Positions 9,824 through 19,483 of a stretch of 64,000 nucleotides of DNA are shown piece by piece. The stretch comes from Fodinibius sediminis (GTDB lineage: Bacteria; Bacteroidota; Rhodothermia; Balneolales; Balneolaceae), in the NCBI RefSeq assembly GCF_900182555.1, contig NZ_FXTH01000013.1:62001-126000 (forward strand), read 5' to 3'. Below the pieces are notes generated by a model. The model was not told the DNA's origin and ran no database searches. It saw only the letters and a list, made by a program, of their open reading frames with translations. Both the position numbers and the translations under genes were made by a program. Each line of letters begins with the position of its first letter. Position 1 is the stretch's first letter.

Positions 9824-10012
9824 ATGATACTCATTTTAATTGCATTTGCTGTTGGCGTAGTGATGCTTGTCTGGTTTTGGAAAGTACCTGTGCAGGGGTT
9901 GGTCAGGGCTTTGGAAAGGGGAGGGAGCAGTACGTTTGAAGCCTATATGGTTGTTGTTCTTTTGGGGGGTGGACTGGCTGCTTTTGTCTTCGTAATATAC
10001 AGTATAATGTAA
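9824..10012 (+). CDS. Small two-helix membrane protein, unknown
   Basis: A 62-residue protein with two predicted transmembrane helices, ILILIAFAVGVVMLVWFW and YMVVVLLGGGLAAFVFVIY, joined by a short basic/polar loop. The ATG at 9824 has an AGGTGA ribosome-binding sequence six bases upstream. A longer frame from 9725 overlaps the glycosyltransferase by 23 bases and looks non-coding at its start. It follows the glycosyltransferase closely. I do not recognise the family. Confidence 0.6.
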   Translation: MILILIAFAVGVVMLVWFWKVPVQGLVRALERGGSSTFEAYMVVVLLGGGLAAFVFVIYSIM

Positions 10013-10531
10013 CATTATAACAATGGTGATTAAAAAGATAGGTCTATCTATTAAAGTATATTATAGATACTGAAATAGTTATCTTTCTTCGCTGCATTCA
10101 TACCGATGGATGGGCGATTATATTGCCTGTTGGCCGTTTGGCTGCAGGATAATAAAGAAGACTTCGAAACAGACAAGTTATATAGATAATATCTATGAGT
10201 GTTAAATATTTAAAAATAAATCATTTAAAACTTTTACATAAAGTAAAATATAGGGGACAGCTTGTTCGGTAAAATTCTGTTATACGTTGAGGGCAACAGG
10301 TCAATACAGCGGTAAGGAAAACTTCAGTGGAGGTAGCTTCTGCGGATGATGCTTATCCGGTAAATGAAAATTCAGCGGGGAGGCAGGTATAATCTGAATG
10401 TAGGAACAAGGCCCTGGGATGAAAGCTTGCTCTACGGTATTCATGCTGTAGGGCAAAGGTAGACCGTTACCTGTCCAGGCGGGCTACCTTGGAATTTGGA
10501 ACCTGACGGGACGACAGGTGATATCAGCTTG
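10013..10531. other. Intergenic region, 519 bases
   Basis: Lies between the 3' ends of two convergent genes. The left part is AT-rich and contains the 17-base word ATAAAGTAAAATATAGG (10238-10254), which recurs at 59170-59186. No tRNA, known small RNA, riboswitch or convincing reading frame was found. Confidence 0.5.
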
Positions 10532-11539
10532 CTAATAACCGCTGGGATTCTGGGACTGCCAGCGCCAGGAGTCCTTGCACATATCGACCAGGGATCGCGA
10601 GGCTTTCCAGCCCAGCTCTTCTTGGGCTTTGGTCGGGTCTGCATAACAGCTGGCGATATCCCCGGGTCGGCGATCGGTGATCTGGTAGGGCACTTTTTTC
10701 CCCGACGCTTCTTCGAAGGCTTTGATGACATCAAGTACGCTGTATCCCTGGCCCGTACCAAGATTGTAGGTGACGACCCCGGGCTTCTCAGATAATTTTT
10801 CCAGGGCCTTGAGGTGACCGATCGCCAGATCCACCACATGAATATAATCGCGCACCCCGGTGCCGTCGTGAGTGGGATAATCATCGCCGAAGACCGAAAG
10901 TTTCTCAAGTTTGCCTACAGCCACCTGCGTAATGTATGGCATCAGGTTATTTGGAATGTCGTTGGGATCCTCACCAATGCGTCCGCTGGGATGAGCCCCG
11001 ACAGGGTTAAAATAACGGAGCAGGGCAATGTTCCAGCTTGGATTGGCGACATGCAGGTCGCGCAGTATTTTTTCTATAAACAGTTTTGTTCGCCCATAGG
11101 GATTGGTGGCGGTAACCGGGAAGTCTTCTTTAATGGGAACCGTGTGGGGATCCCCGTAGACCGTGGCCGATGAACTGAAAACCAGTTCGGACACCCCGTA
11201 TTTCTGCATGATTTCGCACAGGTAAAGGGTGCCGGTTACATTATTATGATAGTAGGAGAGCGGCTTGCTTACCGACTCACCTACGGCTTTATACCCCGCA
11301 AAGTGAATGACAGCATCGATATCATGGTTTGTAAAAATGTTATCAAGGGCTTGTTTATCCAGTAGGTCGGCTTTGTAGAACGTCAGTGATCTGCCGGTGA
11401 TCTCCTGGACTCGCTGCAGGGCCGTTTCTTTACTGTTGCTGAGATTGTCGACGACGATGACTTCATCGCCGCGTGAGAGGAGCTCTGCGACGGTGTGGCT
11501 GCCTATGTATCCGGCACCACCTGTAACTAAAATATTCAT
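10532..11539 (-). CDS. galE: UDP-glucose 4-epimerase
   Basis: A 335-residue extended short-chain dehydrogenase that interconverts UDP-glucose and UDP-galactose in the cytoplasm. It opens with the NAD-binding GGAGYIGSH (residues 7-15), has DNLSNS after strand 2, [10 protein letters not shown], the catalytic SSATVYG and YGRTK (Tyr-x3-Lys), [12 protein letters not shown], and the C-terminal substrate-binding TDRRPGD. The length is normal for GalE. It lies alone on the minus strand, so it may supply sugar nucleotides for envelope glycans rather than a galactose operon. Confidence 0.96.
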   Translation of the reverse strand: MNILVTGGAGYIGSHTVAELLSRGDEVIVVDNLSNSKETALQRVQEITGRSLTFYKADLLDKQALDNIFTNHDIDAVIHFAGYKAVGESVSKPLSYYHNNVTGTLYLCEIMQKYGVSELVFSSSATVYGDPHTVPIKEDFPVTATNPYGRTKLFIEKILRDLHVANPSWNIALLRYFNPVGAHPSGRIGEDPNDIPNNLMPYITQVAVGKLEKLSVFGDDYPTHDGTGVRDYIHVVDLAIGHLKALEKLSEKPGVVTYNLGTGQGYSVLDVIKAFEEASGKKVPYQITDRRPGDIASCYADPTKAQEELGWKASRSLVDMCKDSWRWQSQNPSGY

Positions 11540-11598
11540 ATGGGGTATTACTGGTTTTAGTTCGGATTAGGTATTCTGGATTGAGGGAACCTCTTGAC

Positions 11599-11967
11599 TT
11601 AATTCTGTGGCTCGCTTACGCCGTGAGGTTCCGGCCGGCCGTCTTCTCCAAGATGTACAAAGACGATTTTGTCAATTTTTATAATGGTATCTTTGTTGAA
11701 TTTGTTTCGAACTTCACAGCGAATGGTGATGGAACTCTTGCCGAATGAGACGGTCTCCATGCCGATTTCAATGATGTCACCAATTCTTGCGGAACTGACA
11801 AAATCAATTTCAGTCATATATTTGGTGACGATATTTCCTTTTCCAAGCTGGCATGTAACATAGATGGCAGCCTCTTCATCAATCCAGCTCAATACGGATC
11901 CGCCAAACAGGGTACCGGAGGCGTTGAGATCTTCCGGTTTAATCAGTTTTCGGCTATAAAAGCGCAT
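11599..11967 (-). CDS. Hot-dog fold acyl-CoA thioesterase
   Basis: A 122-residue single hot-dog domain of the YciA/BACH type. The catalytic region is GTLFGGSVLSWIDEEAAIYV (residues 18-37), with the conserved Asp/Glu in WIDE. Later strands are ITIRCEVRNK and KIDKIVFVHL. It hydrolyses acyl-CoA thioesters, but chain-length preference cannot be read from sequence. It is 59 bases upstream of galE on the same strand and may share a transcript with it. Confidence 0.88.
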   Translation of the reverse strand: MRFYSRKLIKPEDLNASGTLFGGSVLSWIDEEAAIYVTCQLGKGNIVTKYMTEIDFVSSARIGDIIEIGMETVSFGKSSITIRCEVRNKFNKDTIIKIDKIVFVHLGEDGRPEPHGVSEPQN

Positions 11968-12487
11968 AATAGATTAGGTTCTGAGGTTTGAGTGAATCCA
12001 ATAATAACCAATAATGAGGATAATGCTTAGTAAAACTCTGTCAATTTGCTAAACGCTGAAGAGGGTATTTCTGCATCAGCTTTCGGTATTTGCTCTGCTT
12101 GGTTTTGAAGGAAATTGGGGCACAGATGATGAAAAATTTGTGGCTATTTATTTGCATAGAATGAGGTAAAATGTTTATTTGCGTCGTGCAACCGATTGCA
12201 TCTTACAGGCAGTCTGGTTGGAAGATCCTGTCTTGGGCATCGCCTTGACAGGACGGCTGGGGTATGGTACAGGGGACACGCCCCGCGCATTACAATTGGA
12301 AGCGGCAGGGATCAAGAATGAATTTCTTCGCCAATCTGCTGCAGTCGGTGAAATGATAGTTTAAAACTGATGGGATTGAAGGGATGCTGACATTGACTTC
12401 AGAAGGGTAAGCATGGTTAAGCTGATTCTGAGACGCCTCTCTTTACTGGATCTTGAGATCACAATTATCCAAACAATATACAACCAT
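11968..12487. other. Intergenic region, 520 bases
   Basis: Divergent spacer between the thioesterase (minus) and the cupin operon (plus), so it should hold promoters for both. I found no clear TAnnTTTG element. A frame at 12179-12364 (61 codons) has no start context and no recognisable domain and is not called as a gene. Confidence 0.5.
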
Positions 12488-12943
12488 ATGATTATATCTG
12501 ATTTAAACGAGACCGAAGGACGCCGGTTCCCGGCACGAAGACTGACCAAAAATATTGTGGGTGGGAGCTCCTCTATAGAGGCAGAGAATTTTTCGCTCGG
12601 CATGGTAACCCTGGATCCCAAGGGGGGGCAGGTGCCGTGGCATAACCATGAACAGGAGGAGATCTACCTGGTTCTTGAAGGGACAGGTGAAATATGTGTG
12701 GGGGAGGAGCGCAAGGAGATCCAGCCCGGTCAGACGGTATATATTTCCTCCAATGAATTTCATCAGTTGACCAATATCGGCGAGGAGCCGCTCAAGTTTA
12801 TTTACTGTTACGGTCCGGCCGGGGATGTGGCCCACTGGCGGCAGGAACTGGAGGGAACCCTGCCCAGAGAAGGCCAGGAAGTGCCCTCGCTTCCCAAGGG
12901 AGCCTGGCCCCAGTGCACCGAAGCCGCTGATGAATACAAATAA
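12488..12943 (+). CDS. Small cupin, possibly KdgF-like
   Basis: A 151-residue single-domain cupin. Cupin motif 1 reads PWHNHEQEEIYLVLEGTGE (metal ligands His, His and Glu), and motif 2 reads PGQTVYISSNEFHQLTN with the fourth His. A C-terminal tail of about 40 residues is rich in Pro and Gly. Because it heads an operon with a GH88-type hydrolase and an SDR, it may linearise unsaturated uronates as KdgF cupins do; this is inference from context. The ATG at 12488 was chosen because the fold starts just after it; an earlier ATG at 12413 would add 25 residues without cupin character. Confidence 0.85.
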   Translation: MIISDLNETEGRRFPARRLTKNIVGGSSSIEAENFSLGMVTLDPKGGQVPWHNHEQEEIYLVLEGTGEICVGEERKEIQPGQTVYISSNEFHQLTNIGEEPLKFIYCYGPAGDVAHWRQELEGTLPREGQEVPSLPKGAWPQCTEAADEYK

Positions 12944-12974
12944 GGAATTAAAAAATTAAAGGACGGAATCCGGA

Positions 12975-14135
12975 ATGAGTGAAGAGCTGACTACGCACAC
13001 AGTAGGAATAATCATGAATGGAGTGACCGGGAGAATGGGGACCAACCAGCATCTGCTGCGTTCTATTCTGCCCATCATGGAGCAGGGGGGCGTCAAGATC
13101 AGTGAGGATGAAGTGATTATGCCTGATCCTGTTCTGGTGGGACGAAATCCGGTGAAATTGCAGAAACTTTCTGACAGGACCGGCATTGAAGCATGGACGA
13201 CAGACCTGGATGCGGTGCTGGAGGATGAACGCTACTCCCTTTATTTTGATGCCCAGCGAACGGATCTGCGGTTTAAAAGCGTAAAGAAAGCCGTGGCTGC
13301 CGGCAAGCATATCTACTGTGAGAAACCCACGGCACTAACAACCGAAGAGGCGGTCAGGCTTCACCATATTGCTGAAGAGGGAGGAGTGAAACACGGGGTG
13401 GTGCAGGATAAATTATGGCTTCCCGGCCTGGTGAGATTGAAGCAGCTCAGAGAGGAAGGCTTTTTTGGAGAAATCCTTTCGGTCAAGGCTGATTTTGGCT
13501 ACTGGGTTTTCGAAGGGGATACCGTCTCCCCGCAGCGCCCGTCCTGGAACTACCGGAAGGAGGATGGAGGGGGGATCATTCTCGATATGTTCTGCCACTG
13601 GCGATATGTGCTTGATAACCTTTTTGGTGAGGTCAAATCGGTTTCCTGTCTCGGTACGACCCATATTGGCAGGCGCTACGAAGACGATGGGACCCCTTAC
13701 GAGGCGACGGCCGACGATGCGGCCTATGCCATCTTTGAGCTGGAAGGCGGTGTCGTTGCACAATTTAATTCATCCTGGACAACCAGGGTCCGCCGCGATG
13801 ATTTGGTTACTTTTCAGGTTGACGGCACCAGGGGGTCGGCAGTGGCAGGCCTTCGGGATGTATGGATTCAGCCCGGCTCTGCGACGCCAAAACCGGTTTG
13901 GAATCCTGATGTGGAATCTGATCATGACTTCCATAAAGACTGGATGCAGATGCCCGATCAGCAGGATTTTGACAATGCATTTAAGGTGCAGTGGGAGTTG
14001 TTTCTGCGACATGTGGTTAAAGATGAACCGTTCCGGTGGAACCTCCTCGAAGCAGCGAAGGGAGTACAGCTGGCTGAGATAGGTTATGAGGCGTCCGAAA
14101 AACGGGCATGGATTGACGTACCGTCACTGAAGTAA
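12975..14135 (+). CDS. Gfo/Idh/MocA family oxidoreductase
   Basis: A 386-residue NAD(P)-dependent sugar or polyol dehydrogenase. The N-terminal Rossmann domain begins VGIIMNGVTGRMGTN. The hallmark EKP motif appears in HIYCEKPTALTTEEA (about residues 113-127). The C-terminal alpha/beta domain contains GGGIILDMFCHWRYVLDN, supplying the catalytic His/Asp region, and VVAQFNSSW. No signal peptide is visible, so it should be cytoplasmic. It sits 31 bases after the cupin. Its substrate in this cluster is unknown; oxidation of a released sugar or uronate is possible. Confidence 0.92.
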   Translation: MSEELTTHTVGIIMNGVTGRMGTNQHLLRSILPIMEQGGVKISEDEVIMPDPVLVGRNPVKLQKLSDRTGIEAWTTDLDAVLEDERYSLYFDAQRTDLRFKSVKKAVAAGKHIYCEKPTALTTEEAVRLHHIAEEGGVKHGVVQDKLWLPGLVRLKQLREEGFFGEILSVKADFGYWVFEGDTVSPQRPSWNYRKEDGGGIILDMFCHWRYVLDNLFGEVKSVSCLGTTHIGRRYEDDGTPYEATADDAAYAIFELEGGVVAQFNSSWTTRVRRDDLVTFQVDGTRGSAVAGLRDVWIQPGSATPKPVWNPDVESDHDFHKDWMQMPDQQDFDNAFKVQWELFLRHVVKDEPFRWNLLEAAKGVQLAEIGYEASEKRAWIDVPSLK

Positions 14136-14308
14136 AAGCGAAATCAGAACGCTGTTCCTTCGGGCAGCACGCGAGGAAGCCGGGCAGTGAGCTGGAACTG
14201 GGATATACCCCTGGCAAGGGCTGTTCTGCATGCACAGCATACCACAAGGGAATGGGCGGAACAGCTGACGAAAAATGGCAATTTGAATTCAGAAGAAATA
14301 AAGAAAGG

Positions 14309-15706
14309 ATGAAGATTCAACAAGATCTTGGGGTTAAGGATCTGCAGCAATCCCTGCAGCGGTTTTGGCAGGTTTCTGCACAGAAGATTCGATCGATTCG
14401 CAGGGAGTACGATACCTCCCGGGGATCACCGGTGTTTACCGAGGATGGAGCATATACTACGCGGGGCTGGACCGAGTGGACACAGGGATTTCAATTCGGA
14501 TCGGAAATTCTACAGTTTGATGCAACAGGTGAGAAAGAGTTCTTGGAATGGGGACGGGAGGCAACACTGAATAAAATGGCCCCTCATATTACCCATATGG
14601 GCGTTCACGATCACGGATTTAATAATGTGAGCACCTACGGGGCGTTGTGGCGCCTGTGCCGGGAAGGGCGTATTGAAGCTTCGCAGTGGGAACGAAATTT
14701 CTATAACCTGGCCCTTAAAAGTACAGGTGCGGTTCAGGCCAGCCGGTGGACACCAACGGCCAGCGGAGAGGGCTTTATCCATTCCTTTAACGGTCCGCAT
14801 TCACTTTTTGTGGATACGGTTCGAACCCTGCGGGCACTGGCGCTCAGCTACCAGCTGGGACACCTGCTGTATGGAGAACATGACGAGCAGATTTCCCTGC
14901 TGGGACGCTTGATCGAACACGCCCGTTCCACGGCCAACTATAATATTTATTACGGGGAGGGAAGAGATAATTATGACCAGCGGGGGCGAACCGCACACGA
15001 AGCGGTATTTAATGTCACCGACGGACAGTATCGCTGTCCAAATTCTCAGCAGGGGTTCTCCCCTTTTTCTACCTGGACCCGCGGACTGTCGTGGGCGATG
15101 TGCGGTTTTTCCGAACAGCTGGAGTTTCTGGATATACTGCAGGATGAAGAGCTGGATCCCTACGGTGGACGGAAGGCTATTGAGGCAATGATGCGCAAAG
15201 CTGCTTCTGCAACCTGTGATTTCTATATTGAGAATTCTTCTCTGGATGGAATTCCGTACTGGGATACGGGGGCGCCCCAGTTGCATAAGCTGGGCGACTA
15301 TACTGGTGCGCCGGCTGATCCCTACAATGACTATGAACCCGTCGACAGTTCGGCAGCAGCGATAGGGGCCCAGGGATTGCTCAGGCTGGGGGATTATTTG
15401 AAAGCCAAGGGCGAGCAGGACCAGGGCCGTCGGTACTGGCATGCAGGTCTCACTGTTGCGCAGACATTACTGGAGGAACCTTACTTAAGTACTGAAGAAA
15501 GCCACCAGGGACTCCTGCTTCATTCCGTGTACCACCGGCCCAATGGCTGGGACTACATCCCGCCCGACCAAAATATTCCCTGCGGGGAGTCAAGTATGTG
15601 GGGCGATTACCATATGCGGGAATTGGCTTTGTACCTCTCGCGCATGGCAAGCGGAAGCACCTATTACACTTTTTTTACTGGAACGGAACAAAAGGAGGCC
15701 CGATGA
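14309..15706 (+). CDS. GH88-type unsaturated uronyl hydrolase
   Basis: A 465-residue (alpha/alpha)6-barrel enzyme resembling glycoside hydrolase family 88. The family-type features are VHDHGFNNVSTYG (first catalytic-region Asp), SLFVDTVRTLRALALSY (second Asp region), a long helix pair around FSTWTRGLSWAMCGF (about residues 257-271), and the late PYWDTGAP and DYEPVDSSAAAI. GH88 enzymes hydrate and cleave the 4,5-unsaturated uronic acid left on oligosaccharides by polysaccharide lyases. No signal peptide is seen, so it should act in the cytoplasm on imported oligosaccharides. The alternative start at 14252 would add 19 residues. Its last four bases overlap the next gene. Confidence 0.82.
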   Translation: MKIQQDLGVKDLQQSLQRFWQVSAQKIRSIRREYDTSRGSPVFTEDGAYTTRGWTEWTQGFQFGSEILQFDATGEKEFLEWGREATLNKMAPHITHMGVHDHGFNNVSTYGALWRLCREGRIEASQWERNFYNLALKSTGAVQASRWTPTASGEGFIHSFNGPHSLFVDTVRTLRALALSYQLGHLLYGEHDEQISLLGRLIEHARSTANYNIYYGEGRDNYDQRGRTAHEAVFNVTDGQYRCPNSQQGFSPFSTWTRGLSWAMCGFSEQLEFLDILQDEELDPYGGRKAIEAMMRKAASATCDFYIENSSLDGIPYWDTGAPQLHKLGDYTGAPADPYNDYEPVDSSAAAIGAQGLLRLGDYLKAKGEQDQGRRYWHAGLTVAQTLLEEPYLSTEESHQGLLLHSVYHRPNGWDYIPPDQNIPCGESSMWGDYHMRELALYLSRMASGSTYYTFFTGTEQKEAR

Positions 15707-16473
15707 ATTCTGTTGCTTTAATTACGGGAGGCTCGCGCGGAATAGGCAGGGGCATCGCCCGTAAGCTGTGCGAGAATGGTTATGATGTTGCTGTCAACGG
15801 TGTTCGGGAGGAAGACCGCGTCGGCGATGTGCTGGAGGAGCTTCGTTCTTTCGGTACCGAGGTGATATACTGCCGCGGCGATGTCGGTTCCAGGACCGGC
15901 CGGGATGCGATAATGGATAAGATGCGTTCGCATTTTGGGCGGATGAATGTGCTTGTAAATAATGCAGGGGTTGCGCCCAGGGAACGCAAGGATCCCCTGG
16001 AGGCAACGGAGGAAAGCTTTGACCGCGTGATGCGAATTAATTTGAAGGGTCCTTATTTCCTGACGCAGGCAGTAGCCCGCTGGATGGTTGAACAGAAAGA
16101 AAAATCAGCGTCCTATGCAGGTACCATTGTCAATGTGGGATCGATATCAGCGACCATTGTCTCCCCGAACAGGGGTGAGTACTGTATTTCGAAAGCAGGG
16201 CTGGCCATGCACAACAAAATATGGGCTGTGCGCCTGGCCGAGTATGATATCCCGGTATACGAGGTTCGTCCCGGTATTATTAAAACAGATATGACGTCGG
16301 CGGTGACGGATAAATACGATCGACTGATTGCCGACGGACTGACCGTACAGCCGCGCTGGGGATATCCTGAAGATGTCGGAAAAGGCGTGCTGTCGCTGGT
16401 GCAGGGAGACTTTCCCTATTCCAGCGGCGAAGTCATTATGATTGACGGGGGACTCTCAGTACAGCGTTTATAA
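15703..16473 (+). CDS. Short-chain dehydrogenase/reductase
   Basis: A 256-residue classical SDR. It has the cofactor motif TGGSRGIGRG, NNAGV, the catalytic Ser in NVGSIS, Tyr-x3-Lys as YCISK, and a C-terminal GGLSVQRL. The start ATG overlaps the stop of the GH88 gene (ATGA), with a strong AGGAGG-type site at 15692-15698. This coupling suggests that the two enzymes act in sequence. KduD and the DEH reductases of alginate and pectin degradation are SDRs, so reduction of the keto-uronate released by GH88 is the favoured role; a generic 3-oxoacyl reductase is the alternative. Confidence 0.92.
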   Translation: MNSVALITGGSRGIGRGIARKLCENGYDVAVNGVREEDRVGDVLEELRSFGTEVIYCRGDVGSRTGRDAIMDKMRSHFGRMNVLVNNAGVAPRERKDPLEATEESFDRVMRINLKGPYFLTQAVARWMVEQKEKSASYAGTIVNVGSISATIVSPNRGEYCISKAGLAMHNKIWAVRLAEYDIPVYEVRPGIIKTDMTSAVTDKYDRLIADGLTVQPRWGYPEDVGKGVLSLVQGDFPYSSGEVIMIDGGLSVQRL

Positions 16474-16520
16474 CAAAGGGGATATGTCATAAACAATCGA
16501 AAATTAAAGATAACAGGGAA

Positions 16521-18083
16521 ATGCAGCAGGAAGTCTCAGAAAAAGAAAAGGACAGTCAGCAACCGGATGACCAAAAATTTGACATGGGGGAGTCCGCAGG
16601 AGAGTCGTTCGGCATCATTAAATGGGCAGGCTTTATAGGAGGCCTGGCATTATTCCTGCTGATGCTTTTTTCATCGACTCCCCAGGGATTGAGCCTGGCC
16701 GGATGGCGTACCGCGGCGGTGGCGGTATTGATGGCTACCTGGTGGGTGGCGGAGGTTATTCCCATTTCCGGTACGGCGCTTCTGCCTCTCGTGCTGTTCC
16801 CCGTGTTCGGCGTGGCTGACATTGAAACAACCGCTGCTCCTTATGCCGACCCGATGATTTACCTCTTTTTAGGCGGTTTTATTATTGCCATTGCCATGCA
16901 GCGATGGGATCTGCACCGGAGAATAGCACTGAATATTATCGGTTTCATCGGAACTAAGCCGAGAAATATTATAGCGGGCTTCATCATTTCATCTGCCTTC
17001 ATGAGTATGTGGGTAAGTAATACCGCCGCTACGATGATGATGCTGCCCATAGCTCTTTCGGTTATTCAACTGGCAAAAAATGCAGACGAGAGCGGGGCCG
17101 TACAGCCGGAATATCGTAATTTTGCTCTCACCCTGATGCTTGCAATTGCTTATGCTGCCAATGTAGGCGGACTGGGTACCGTCATCGGTACCCCTACGAA
17201 TGCACTCATGATTGCTTTTGTGAATGATGCCTATGCCATGGAAATTACCTTCGCCCAGTGGATGTCGGTAGGTATCCCGCTGGTTCTGGTCGGTCTGCCG
17301 GTGATTTTTTATGTACTGACAAACTGGGTTTTTCCCATGCGTCTTCAACGTCTTCCGGGAGGAAAAGCCTACATCGAGGAGGAGGTAAATCGGCTCGGTA
17401 AGATTTCAAGGCCGGAAATCATGGTTGCTGCGGTATTCGTACTTACTGCCATGCTCTGGATGTCGCGTCCGCTGCTGGTGCAGCTGATCCCAGGCCTTTC
17501 GGATGCAGGGATCGCCATTTTCGGCGCACTGCTGCTTTTTCTTATCCCGGTGAACCTGCGTAAAGGCATATTCTTGATGAGATGGCGGGATGTAGAGGAG
17601 CTTCCATGGGGCGTGCTGATTCTTTTTGGAGGCGGGCTGACGCTGGCTGGCGCCATACAACGCACCGGATTGGCCGAATGGGTTGGCGGTTATTTTGAAG
17701 TGCTTGGCGGATGGCCGGTCATCCTCAGTATTCTGGTGATCTCCATGGTTATTATCATGTTTACAGAACTGGCCAGCAACTCGGCAACGGCGGCGGCTTT
17801 TCTGCCGGTCATCGGTTCGGTGGCCATTGGAATCGGGCAGAACCCATTGCTGTTTGCTGTGCCGGTAACGATGGTCGCCAGCTGCGCCTTCATGCTTCCC
17901 GTTGCTACACCTCCTAATGCCATTGTCTACGGAAGCGGCGTGATGACCATACCAGAAATGTCAAAAGCGGGCCTTGCACTGAATCTCTGTTTCGTTATCC
18001 TGATTACCCTCATGACCTACTTTGTGTTTTCAGCTATCCTGGGAATCAGGATTGGCCACGTACCTGCTCTCATTCTCCCTTAA
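16521..18083 (+). CDS. SLC13/DASS family anion:sodium symporter
   Basis: A 520-residue inner membrane transporter with about 11-12 hydrophobic segments. Signature motifs are WWVAEVIPISGTALLP, SNTAATMMMLPI (about residues 172-183), ELASNSATAAAFLPV and VATPPNAIVYGSG; these contain the two SNT-type sodium and substrate sites of the DASS family. Members import dicarboxylates, citrate, sulfate or related acids. Here, between the SDR and extracytoplasmic proteins, it probably takes up an acidic sugar or a dicarboxylate. The polar N-terminal 30 residues are longer than usual. Confidence 0.94.
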   Translation: MQQEVSEKEKDSQQPDDQKFDMGESAGESFGIIKWAGFIGGLALFLLMLFSSTPQGLSLAGWRTAAVAVLMATWWVAEVIPISGTALLPLVLFPVFGVADIETTAAPYADPMIYLFLGGFIIAIAMQRWDLHRRIALNIIGFIGTKPRNIIAGFIISSAFMSMWVSNTAATMMMLPIALSVIQLAKNADESGAVQPEYRNFALTLMLAIAYAANVGGLGTVIGTPTNALMIAFVNDAYAMEITFAQWMSVGIPLVLVGLPVIFYVLTNWVFPMRLQRLPGGKAYIEEEVNRLGKISRPEIMVAAVFVLTAMLWMSRPLLVQLIPGLSDAGIAIFGALLLFLIPVNLRKGIFLMRWRDVEELPWGVLILFGGGLTLAGAIQRTGLAEWVGGYFEVLGGWPVILSILVISMVIIMFTELASNSATAAAFLPVIGSVAIGIGQNPLLFAVPVTMVASCAFMLPVATPPNAIVYGSGVMTIPEMSKAGLALNLCFVILITLMTYFVFSAILGIRIGHVPALILP

Positions 18084-18104
18084 CCTGAAAATAACGATAA
18101 GAAT

Positions 18105-19328
18105 ATGCAGCTCGGAAAAACAGTTTATTCATGCCTGGCCGTCGTCCTCTGGCTGGCCGTCGTCGCTAATGGCTTGCTGGCCCAGGATTACAATGTAACA
18201 GTTTCAGCCGGTGGATTTGACCGCCAGGAAACTATCGTGTCCTTTTTGTTCCCGGATGAGTTAGCAGAAGGGGTGTATCGGATGACAAGCGAAGGGGGAA
18301 CATCTGTTTACCTTCAGGTCAACAATCGGAACAGGGGTACATTTATTTTGGATGAGCTTGCGGCGGGTTCTTCGCGCACCTATCGGATGTCGGCTGATCC
18401 TGTGGCAACGCAAGGGGGGGAAGGCGTACAATTTTCCATTGAACCAAACACCATCACTTTCAAAGACGATGACCGCAGGGTGCTTTCCTATTACCATGGT
18501 ACAAATGAACCACCCCGCGAGCTCGATGAGCGATATAAACGCGGAGGTTACATCCATCCTGTATATTCGCCTGGAGGAACCGTGCTTTCCAATGATCTGG
18601 ATACAGACATGCACCCTCACCATTATGGCATCTGGTCGGCCTGGACCAATACGGAATTTCAGGGACGAACGCCTGACTTCTGGAATGTGCACGACAATAC
18701 CGCGCGAATTGACCACGACTCTCTTGAAGTGGCGTGGCAGGGCCCGGTATATGGAGGGCTGAAGGCTAAAAACCACTATGTTGACCTCTCTTCTTCTGCT
18801 CCGGTTATTGCGCTCAATGAGGAGTGGAAAATGACGATCTATGATGCTTCAGAGAAGGGGGAATACCTGCTTTTTGATCTTGATGTGACGCATTCCGTCA
18901 ATACTGCTCAGCCCCTTGTCTTGCCGGAATACCATTATGGCGGCATGGCTTTCAGGGGGCACAGGAATTGGGATAACCCGGACAATGTGACGTTCCTGAC
19001 ATCGCAGGGCTATGGACGAATCGAGGCAAACGAAACGCGGGCCCGGTGGGCTCACATGGGGGGGATGGTGGATGGGAAAAAAGCGGGCATTGCTGTGCTG
19101 AGTCATCCCGGTAATTTCCGCTCCCCGCAACCGGTTCGCATTCATCCCGAGACACCATATTTCGTATATGCCCCCATGCAGCTTGGCAGAATGTCGATCG
19201 TGCCGGGTTCGCCTTATGTGATGCGTTACCGCTATGTGACGTACGATGGGGATCCCGATCCGGAGCAGCTGAACCGGATGTGGAATGATTACGCCTACCC
19301 GCCGGGCGTAACGGTTGAAAACAAATAA
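18105..19328 (+). CDS. DUF6807 (PmoA-related) exported protein
   Basis: A 407-residue protein with a Sec signal peptide (VVLWLAVVANGLLAQ, cleavage after about residue 27). The body matches the DUF6807 family, annotated in databases as PmoA-related: YKRGGYIHPVYSPGGTVLSN, DMHPHHYGIWSAW, DFWNVHDNTARI, and late APMQLGRMSIVPGSPYVMRY. The family is a beta-rich fold common in glycan-degrading loci, and the methane oxygenase label is not supported by any evidence here. The His-rich DMHPHHYG segment could bind a metal or substrate. It lies 21 bases after the transporter. Confidence 0.88.
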   Translation: MQLGKTVYSCLAVVLWLAVVANGLLAQDYNVTVSAGGFDRQETIVSFLFPDELAEGVYRMTSEGGTSVYLQVNNRNRGTFILDELAAGSSRTYRMSADPVATQGGEGVQFSIEPNTITFKDDDRRVLSYYHGTNEPPRELDERYKRGGYIHPVYSPGGTVLSNDLDTDMHPHHYGIWSAWTNTEFQGRTPDFWNVHDNTARIDHDSLEVAWQGPVYGGLKAKNHYVDLSSSAPVIALNEEWKMTIYDASEKGEYLLFDLDVTHSVNTAQPLVLPEYHYGGMAFRGHRNWDNPDNVTFLTSQGYGRIEANETRARWAHMGGMVDGKKAGIAVLSHPGNFRSPQPVRIHPETPYFVYAPMQLGRMSIVPGSPYVMRYRYVTYDGDPDPEQLNRMWNDYAYPPGVTVENK

Positions 19329-19483
19329 ATGGAAAGGTTTCCCGCCATTTTTTACAGCGCATGTGAATAAACAAGTAATGAAATTCAGAGAAGTTGGATA
19401 GAATGCATAGATTTTTTGCCCGCTTTTTTCGTGGCACTGGTGATGGCAGGACCATAGGCTCGACTGATAGCTGGAAATTTTTA

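Noticed and set aside
12179-12364. 61-codon frame before the cupin gene
   Set aside because: No ATG/RBS context and no domain; could be a remnant, but there is no support for a gene.
14801-15442. Minus-strand frame of 213 codons
   Set aside because: Antisense of the GH88 gene; no domain or start signal.
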